In this document: piece after piece, positions 22,923 to 27,025 of the stretch
Numbering within the stretch: position 1 is the stretch's first letter
How the letters are laid out: each line of letters begins with the position of its first letter
Origin: an uncultured Bacteroidota bacterium
Lineage (GTDB): Bacteria > Bacteroidota > Bacteroidia > Chitinophagales > Chitinophagaceae
Direction: 5' to 3'
Length of the DNA stretch: 27,025 nucleotides
NCBI GenBank assembly: GCA_903913355.1
Contig: CAIWKU010000029.1
Coordinates: 1 to 27,025, forward strand
The notes under the pieces: model-generated
Told to the model about the DNA's origin: nothing
Databases searched by the model: none
Seen by the model: the letters and a program-made list of their open reading frames with translations, nothing else
Made by a program: the position numbers and the translations under genes

Positions 22923-23573
22923 TTATCCTGGCATTCTGGATATGTATTTTTCGATTTCTTTTACCTGGTCCAGTACCTGTTTGGTTTTGGGCTTACAGGC
23001 TTTGGCTCTTCGGTAGAAGTCTTTGGCTGCTTTGAATTCGCGTTTATTCATGAAGATCTGGCACATACTCAGATAAGCAACGGCTTCGCTTTCTTTATCA
23101 GGAATTCCGGCACGGATGGCTGCGCGGATATAGTTTTCTCCCTGTTTCAGATCGCCACGCTGCATGGCCATCATGCCCAATTGTAATTTATTTGCCCCTT
23201 CAGCTTCCGGCATGGGTGAACCCAGTTCGGAGCTTTTTTTCAGGTGCATTTCTGCAGAGGTAAAATCCTGTTTCATCATGGCCAGGTTGCCCTTGATCGT
23301 ATAATAGGTAGAACGAACGGGTTTATATAAAAGTCCGGGATACCAGATAGTAGCCAGGATCCTTTCCACTTCTTCAATATTTCCCGCTTCCATAGGCTCC
23401 TGGATCAATCGCATAGGTCCGATAAAAAAATGGCTGGCCAATGCTATCACCCCAATAAAATACAAAACAAAAGAAGGCCAGAATCCGCTGGTTACATTAA
23501 TGGTAACCGCCAGTGCAATAGACAATAATCCTAACCAGAACCGGTATTTGATTAATATATTATAAAATTTCAT
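22923..23573 (-). CDS. Membrane-anchored tetratricopeptide-like protein
   Basis: 216 residues. Two hydrophobic helices at the N-terminus (about 13-28 and 31-48) are followed by helical repeats of TPR type: YYTIKGNLAMMKQDFTSAEMHLKKSSELG, KLQLGMMAMQRGDLKQGENYIRAAIRAG and AYLSMCQIFMNKREFKAAKDFYRRAKAC. These have the small/large residue spacing of TPRs, giving about three units. The repeats probably face the cytoplasm and bind a protein partner. No catalytic motif and no neighbour that explains the role. It is transcribed in the same direction as the VOC gene, separated by 176 bases with an inverted repeat. Confidence 0.8.
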   Translation of the reverse strand: MKFYNILIKYRFWLGLLSIALAVTINVTSGFWPSFVLYFIGVIALASHFFIGPMRLIQEPMEAGNIEEVERILATIWYPGLLYKPVRSTYYTIKGNLAMMKQDFTSAEMHLKKSSELGSPMPEAEGANKLQLGMMAMQRGDLKQGENYIRAAIRAGIPDKESEAVAYLSMCQIFMNKREFKAAKDFYRRAKACKPKTKQVLDQVKEIEKYISRMPG

Positions 23574-23642
23574 AGATGCTTTATTCGGAGGGCAAATATA
23601 AGAGGTAAAGGGGGAACAAGTATGGTTAAATGGTTATATTGC

Positions 23643-23735
23643 GAAATGGTTGAATTGTTTGATGGTGTCAGCTTACTTAATAAGTCTGACTATTCGGTTT
23701 TACATACCAATAACCCTGTAACAATTCAGCCATTC
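23643..23735. repeat. Inverted repeat AATGGnTGAATTGTT with inner hairpin
   Basis: GAAATGGTTGAATTGTT (23643-23659) faces its near-complement AACAATTCAGCCATTC (23720-23735). Between them GTCAGCTTA...TAAGTCTGAC (23667-23690) forms a smaller stem. It lies in the gap between the VOC and TPR genes and could end VOC transcription, though no T-tract follows. Confidence 0.5.
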
Positions 23736-23749
23736 GGCAATTAATTACC

Positions 23750-24208
23750 TTAAAATTTCGCATCATTCACTTCCAGCCAATACCCATCCGGATCGGTGAT
23801 CCAGATTTGTTTTACGCCATCTACCCGGGTGGTGATTACGCCGAGGGTACCGACTGCGTTATACCAGTTCATTTGTTTGATTTTTAGTTTCTGTACAAAA
23901 GCTTCTACTGAGGGTACACTAAAACAGATATGGTTATTTTGGTAATATTCTTTGGGTTTGTCGGCACCCTGTATTACGTGCATGGCCACACCGGGGGCAA
24001 TAGAGAACCAGATATGTTTTCCATCATGAAAAGGCTCGGGAATGGTATCTAGCTGGAAGAAATCTTTGTAAAAAGTACCCGTTTTCTGTGCATCCACCAC
24101 ATAAATGGCCACATGGTTGAGTTGTGCCTTAGGTTTTGTTTGGGCGAATGATTGCGTTGCAAGTAAAAAAAACAACAAACAGGCAAACCCTGTCAAATAT
24201 TTTCTCAT
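23750..24208 (-). CDS. Secreted VOC-fold (glyoxalase/dioxygenase superfamily) protein
   Basis: 152 residues: a Sec signal (MRKYLTGFACLLFFLLATQSFAQ) followed by one vicinal-oxygen-chelate domain. Candidate metal ligands are H32 (LNHVAIYV), H77 (AMHVIQG), H93 (NNHICFSV) and E146 (GYWLEVND). The segment ITDPDGYWLEVND is the usual VOC end. An exported single-domain VOC protein is less common than the cytosolic resistance or lyase types; substrate unknown. Transcribed alone, toward the TPR gene. Confidence 0.88.
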   Translation of the reverse strand: MRKYLTGFACLLFFLLATQSFAQTKPKAQLNHVAIYVVDAQKTGTFYKDFFQLDTIPEPFHDGKHIWFSIAPGVAMHVIQGADKPKEYYQNNHICFSVPSVEAFVQKLKIKQMNWYNAVGTLGVITTRVDGVKQIWITDPDGYWLEVNDAKF

Positions 24209-24290
24209 AAGGCAAATTTAGGCTGAATGTACGTAAGAAAACTATTGAAGCGGGAATGAGAGAATCTATTATTTTTGCAGGCCTTGGAAG

Positions 24291-24356
24291 GTTTGGCTTT
24301 TGGCTTTTGGTGTTTGGCTAACTCAACCCCAAACTTTTAACACCAAACCCCAAACT
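24291..24356. repeat. TTTGGC / CCAAA phrase inverted repeat upstream of tRNA-Arg
   Basis: A left arm of GTTTGGCTTTTGGCTTTTGG-like words and a right arm of CCAAAC and CACCAAACCCC words, ending 6 bases before the tRNA. Same type as 13334-13378 and 19730-19883. Confidence 0.6.
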
Positions 24357-24361
24357 TACTC

Positions 24362-24433
24362 GGTCCCGTAGTTCAATGGATAGAATAGAAGTTTCCTAAA
24401 CTTTAGATACAAGTTCGATTCTTGTCGGGACCA
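24362..24433 (+). tRNA. tRNA-Arg (anticodon CCT)
   Basis: A full cloverleaf can be drawn over 72 bases: acceptor GGTCCCG/CGGGACC, D stem GTTC/GAAT, anticodon stem GAAGT/ACTTT with loop TTCCTAA (anticodon CCT, codon AGG), and T stem ACAAG/CTTGT with loop TTCGATT. Discriminator A; CCA is not encoded. The last 13 bases recur at 26440-26452, so this gene looks like an insertion target. Confidence 0.93.
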
Positions 24434-24435
24434 CT
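24421..24435 (+). repeat. Direct repeat at tRNA 3' end (putative attachment site, left)
   Basis: CTTGTCGGGACCACT spans the T stem 3' strand, acceptor 3' strand and two bases past the tRNA. An identical 15-mer lies at 26440-26454. With GAT plus one mismatch upstream, 18 of 19 positions agree. Confidence 0.75.
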
Positions 24436-24524
24436 AGATTCAATAAAAAACATGGCTACCAGGTTTTTTGTTTTGTGGATTATTTACATAACAAAGTGGG
24501 GTGCTGATTGGACATCTAGTTATT

Positions 24525-25142
24525 TCAAAATCCACTATAATTTCTATAACCCCCATACCATCTTGTGTTTTTATAAAAAACAATGGTTCTATTCACATCG
24601 TAATCCTTGGTGTGAAGAATTCCAGATAATACTAAACATGCGGTATCAAGAACTTTAATAGACATAGTATCAGGTAAATACTTTACGCTTTTCGATAAAA
24701 TAATTGATTTATTAACTATACTACAATTTACAGTATCATAAAAGGGACTTGTGTAGCTATAACTTACAAAAGATTGTGATGGAAAAGTTATATTAAAATA
24801 GTTGCTATTTGCAAAACTAAAATCATACTCACGGTTTAAGTACAGTTTCCCATTATTATCAATTTTAGCGGTTTCGTTTCCGCTTGAAATTATGACCATA
24901 ATATAGTTCTTATAGATAAAAGAGCCTGAATCAGTTTGTATTTGATACTTCGCATTATCGTGATATTCTGTAAAAACCCAATTGCAGTTATAAATAGAAT
25001 CAGATAAACCAGGAGATACTTTTTCAGATCCAGAAGAACTATTGCTGGAAGAATTATTATTAGAAGAACCATTGTTTATTTCTTTCTGGCAGCCTATTGA
25101 CAGAAATATAATCAGAATGAAATTTAATGTATAATATTTCAT
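24525..25142 (-). CDS. Hypothetical lipoprotein with Ser/Asn-rich linker
   Basis: 205 residues. A lipoprotein signal MKYYTLNFILIIFLSIGC places the lipidated Cys at 18. A low-complexity Asn/Ser/Gly stretch (about 23-39) acts as a tether to a domain of about 160 residues rich in beta-type Tyr/Ser/Ile segments (YNCNWVFTEYHDNAKY, YDFSFANSNYFNITF). I recognise no family; lipocalin-like small beta-domains are one possibility. Codon use is AT-rich, unlike the central genes. It follows the TlpA-like gene on the same strand by 58 bases, so they are probably cotranscribed. Confidence 0.75.
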   Translation of the reverse strand: MKYYTLNFILIIFLSIGCQKEINNGSSNNNSSSNSSSGSEKVSPGLSDSIYNCNWVFTEYHDNAKYQIQTDSGSFIYKNYIMVIISSGNETAKIDNNGKLYLNREYDFSFANSNYFNITFPSQSFVSYSYTSPFYDTVNCSIVNKSIILSKSVKYLPDTMSIKVLDTACLVLSGILHTKDYDVNRTIVFYKNTRWYGGYRNYSGF

Positions 25143-25200
25143 AACAATTAGGTCCTTATTTATTATAAAAAAGTCGGCATTTTTAATAAAATTTTACATA

Positions 25201-26265
25201 CTACTTAGCCTCTAATATTTCCATCAGTTGTAAAGGAACTAAACCAGTTTTCAAAACCTTATATGAACTATCAAGCAAAATACTAAATGGGAGACCCAAT
25301 TTGTCTATTAAATATTCTTTAGCAACTATGTCTTCAAATCCTTTAAGAGCTGAAACATTAATCCATGGTAGCTTATCATTTTGAACTGCTTTAATCCATT
25401 CAGGTTTACTAATATCAACAGAAACACCAACAATTTCTAATTTAGTTGAACTATATTTCGAATAGATTTTTACTAATTCTGGGTTTTGGGATCTACACGG
25501 AACGCAGCTACTAGACCAAAAGTGAATTAAAATAAATGGCTTTTTAACTGAATATAGTTCAAATGAATTTCCCTTAATATTTTTTATCTTGAAATTTTCA
25601 ACCACTTTTCCTATTTCTAATACTCCCGATTTTTTTACTTCTATCTCATCTACTAGAAATTCTTTTTCTGAATAATTAGGGTTATTCTTCATTAAATTAA
25701 GCAACCTAGTTTTCTCTTGAAGAGGAATGCTAAACATCCTTGTAAGAAAAGGTGACAGAAAGGAGTTGGAGTTTTTTTCAACAAAATCTACAATAATAGG
25801 AGAGAGTTGAAGCATTACAGAATCATTTGGATTAAGTTCCTTTATTTGATATTTATTACTTAGCCTATCCCGAGTTTTATATATATATTGAAAGGTATTT
25901 GTTTCAAAATGCCCTTGTATAGAATCAATATTTAGATAGAATTTGCTAAATTGTTTGCCATTATTAAAGAATACATCTTCTTTTATTAAAATATTTACAT
26001 CACCACTATTTACCCATATAGGTGTAAAATAGGAATTTTCAGTACTTAACATAATCATCCCGGGGTTTTTCAATTTGCCAATATATGTAAATGAGTTGTT
26101 CTCATTTAGCAGAATCGAATCTCGAAACTTAGTGCTCGATCCTACAATAAATATTTTATGAGATTTAGTTGCATTAGTCAATTTTCCCATTAACTTAAAT
26201 GTAGTCTCCTGACAGTAGGAAATGTAGGTTACCAATACAAGAATGATTAGCAAATATTTTCGCAT
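25201..26265 (-). CDS. TlpA-like thioredoxin-fold protein with DUF4369-like N-terminal domain
   Basis: 354 residues. The signal sequence MRKYLLIILVLVTYISYCQ is followed by a beta-rich N-terminal domain (about 22-100; FKLMGKLTN...KIFIVGS...SFTYIGKLKNPGMIML) that resembles DUF4369. A helical middle follows (150-215), then an AhpC/TSA-thioredoxin domain from about 216. The redox motif is CVPC (C254, C257) in IHFWSSSCVPCRSQNPELVKIY, and GLPFSILLD holds the cis-Pro. Such proteins are oxidoreductases of the Bacteroidota envelope. AT-rich base use and position between the tRNA repeats suggest acquisition. Confidence 0.88.
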   Translation of the reverse strand: MRKYLLIILVLVTYISYCQETTFKLMGKLTNATKSHKIFIVGSSTKFRDSILLNENNSFTYIGKLKNPGMIMLSTENSYFTPIWVNSGDVNILIKEDVFFNNGKQFSKFYLNIDSIQGHFETNTFQYIYKTRDRLSNKYQIKELNPNDSVMLQLSPIIVDFVEKNSNSFLSPFLTRMFSIPLQEKTRLLNLMKNNPNYSEKEFLVDEIEVKKSGVLEIGKVVENFKIKNIKGNSFELYSVKKPFILIHFWSSSCVPCRSQNPELVKIYSKYSSTKLEIVGVSVDISKPEWIKAVQNDKLPWINVSALKGFEDIVAKEYLIDKLGLPFSILLDSSYKVLKTGLVPLQLMEILEAK

Positions 26266-26439
26266 AGTAGAAGTTTTTGGTTATGCCATTCTGATCTAAA
26301 TTAAATGTAACAATCTTATAATAAATGGCATCGGTAGAAATGCTAAACTTATTATAAACCGTCCCCTTGGCCGTCCCCAATAATGCTGAAATTTCCATAA
26401 GCATATGAATGTCAATCCAGTATAGGGCTTAAAAAGATG

Positions 26440-26454
26440 CTTGTCGGGACCACT
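26440..26454 (+). repeat. Direct repeat of tRNA-Arg 3' end (putative attachment site, right)
   Basis: CTTGTCGGGACCACT, identical to 24421-24435. The bases upstream do not continue as a tRNA, so it is a 3'-end fragment only, the usual footprint of site-specific insertion into a tRNA gene. Confidence 0.75.
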
Positions 26455-26459
26455 TTTAT

Positions 26460-26490
26460 AACAAAACCCTTACCCAGTAAGGGTTTTGTT
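26460..26490 (+). terminator. Strong intrinsic terminator, probably the displaced tRNA-Arg terminator
   Basis: A perfect 14-bp stem AACAAAACCCTTAC/GTAAGGGTTTTGTT with a 3-base loop CCA, followed by GTTTTAG. It starts 6 bases past the right tRNA-end repeat, where the terminator of an uninterrupted tRNA would be. No terminator-like hairpin follows the tRNA itself at 24434. Confidence 0.75.
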
Positions 26491-26751
26491 GTTTTAGTAA
26501 CCTCTATTAAGTATAAGGTATTTGTATTATCCGGTTAACAAACTGTGCAGCAGAATGCATAAATTATATACCCAGGATAGTTTGAAATGAAAAATGATTA
26601 TATCTTGTACAAAGGAATTTTGCAGAAGTTAATGGATAAGGTTTATAAACAACAAATAACTACGTGTTTTGTGCAGGACGAGTTAGCCAACTTGCAAATT
26701 AATCTTGGTTTTGGAATAGTAATAAGGTTCCATATAGTTGTGCCAATAAAA
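26491..26751. other. AT-rich segment between the tRNA terminator and the IS end
   Basis: AT-rich DNA with one possible plus-strand ORF from 26587 whose frame runs across the presumed IS boundary (stop at 26775), giving 62 residues (MKNDYILYKGILQKLMDKVY...). It has no family signature, and its last residues come from the IS end. It could be a gene truncated by the insertion or chance. No repeat or RNA seen. Confidence 0.35.
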
Positions 26752-27025
26752 TGTAATAGCTACTACTTGATCTGACAGTACAGGATTTTTTGTTGGTTAA
26801 GTAGTAGCTAAAGATAATTCATTTATCTGTTTTTCTTCAGTCAGGTGTTTACTCGCTAAAAACATTTCCATTGGAGTCTTACCATAACAGTATCGTCCAC
26901 TATGCGGCCTTTCGTTGTTGTAAAACTCAATCCATTCATCCAGATCAGCTTGTAACTCTTCCAAGGAAGTGTAAAGTTTCTTACGAAAAGCGATGGAGTA
27001 AAACTCTTCTTTCATCCTGTTCAAT
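26752..27025 (-). mobile_element. IS481/IS3-like insertion sequence, end only (cut by window)
   Basis: The presumed terminus begins TGTAATAGCTACTACTTGAT at 26752, reading inward, followed by the transposase 3' end. TAGCTACTACTT and AAGTAGTAGCTA form an inverted pair around the end of the gene. The exact boundary and terminal repeat cannot be fixed without the other end. Confidence 0.6.
26797..27025 (-). CDS. Transposase, C-terminal part (IS481/IS3-type DDE integrase core), partial
   Basis: The last 75 or so residues of a DDE transposase; the N-terminal part is outside the window. The segment FYSIAFRKKLYTSLEELQADLDEWIEFYNNERPHSG followed by YGKTPMEMFL is the end of an rve integrase core: the catalytic Glu lies upstream and YNxERPHxG...GKTP is the classic tail. 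Wording of the tail favours IS481 over IS3. The frame continues upstream without a stop at the window edge, so no true start is seen here. Confidence 0.88.
   Translation of the reverse strand, partial: LNRMKEEFYSIAFRKKLYTSLEELQADLDEWIEFYNNERPHSGRYCYGKTPMEMFLASKHLTEEKQINELSLATT

Larger units (their letters stand above)
24436..26439. mobile_element. Putative small tRNA-targeted insertion (2.0 kb, no integrase)
   Basis: The segment between the two direct repeats is visibly more AT-rich than the rest of the window. It carries two minus-strand genes (lipoprotein and TlpA-like). The likely native terminator of the tRNA lies just past the right repeat, as expected if DNA was inserted at the tRNA 3' end, which the left copy regenerates. 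No recombinase gene is present, so it would be a mobilised or decayed element. The 174 bases between the TlpA-like start and the right repeat include a short tandem CCGTCCCC-TTGG-CCGTCCCC (26359-26378) and no gene I can support. Confidence 0.55.

Noticed and set aside
26195..26404. 69-residue minus-strand ORF overlapping the 5' end of the TlpA-like gene
   Set aside because: Overlaps the signal peptide region of a convincing gene in another frame; the upstream part has no family signature, so it may be a remnant but cannot be supported.

Overview
The window looks like a chromosome segment of a Bacteroidota bacterium, most likely a Chitinophagaceae-type member of moderate GC. The evidence is a complete alternative complex III (act) plus aa3-type cytochrome oxidase cluster in Bacteroidota order, -7 boxes of the TAnnTTTG kind, and DUF5522, DUF6787, ActD/DUF3341 and TlpA/DUF4369-type proteins. 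The family-level placement is inference.

Left end (1-3220): a methyltransferase gene cut by the window edge is preceded, with no intervening base, by a 56-residue membrane microprotein carrying a YIDPGSGSLLFQ signature; both are on the minus strand. Divergent on the plus strand are trmB, an overlapping Cys-rich DUF5522 gene and an alkyltransferase-like (MGMT-fold) gene whose catalytic Cys is replaced by Ala. A bidirectional terminator closes both this block and the respiratory block.

Centre (3243-19600, all minus strand): a respiratory supercluster in transcription order actA-actB-actC-actD-actE-actF-coxB-coxA // ctaB-coxIII-coxIII-coxIV // sco-DUF420 (// = intrinsic terminator). ActA-F oxidise menaquinol and pass electrons through c-type hemes to the CuA/heme a/a3-CuB oxidase. 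CtaB supplies the heme precursor, Sco the copper, and DUF420 is a membrane assembly-type partner. A -7 box lies upstream of actA.

Right part (19730-24360): mixed genes separated by phrase-like low-complexity repeats (TTGGC/GCCAA type). One repeat tract runs in frame through a coding region and joins a DUF6787 membrane domain to PurN. Then come a beta-lactamase-fold serine hydrolase, two tiny membrane genes, a palindromic array, a TPR protein and a secreted VOC-fold protein.

Right end (24362-27025): a tRNA-Arg(CCT) whose last bases are repeated 2.0 kb downstream. Between the copies sits visibly AT-rich DNA coding for a lipoprotein and a TlpA-like thioredoxin, and what looks like the tRNA's own terminator lies just past the second copy. 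This is the architecture of a small tRNA-targeted insertion. An IS481/IS3-like element begins shortly after and runs off the window.
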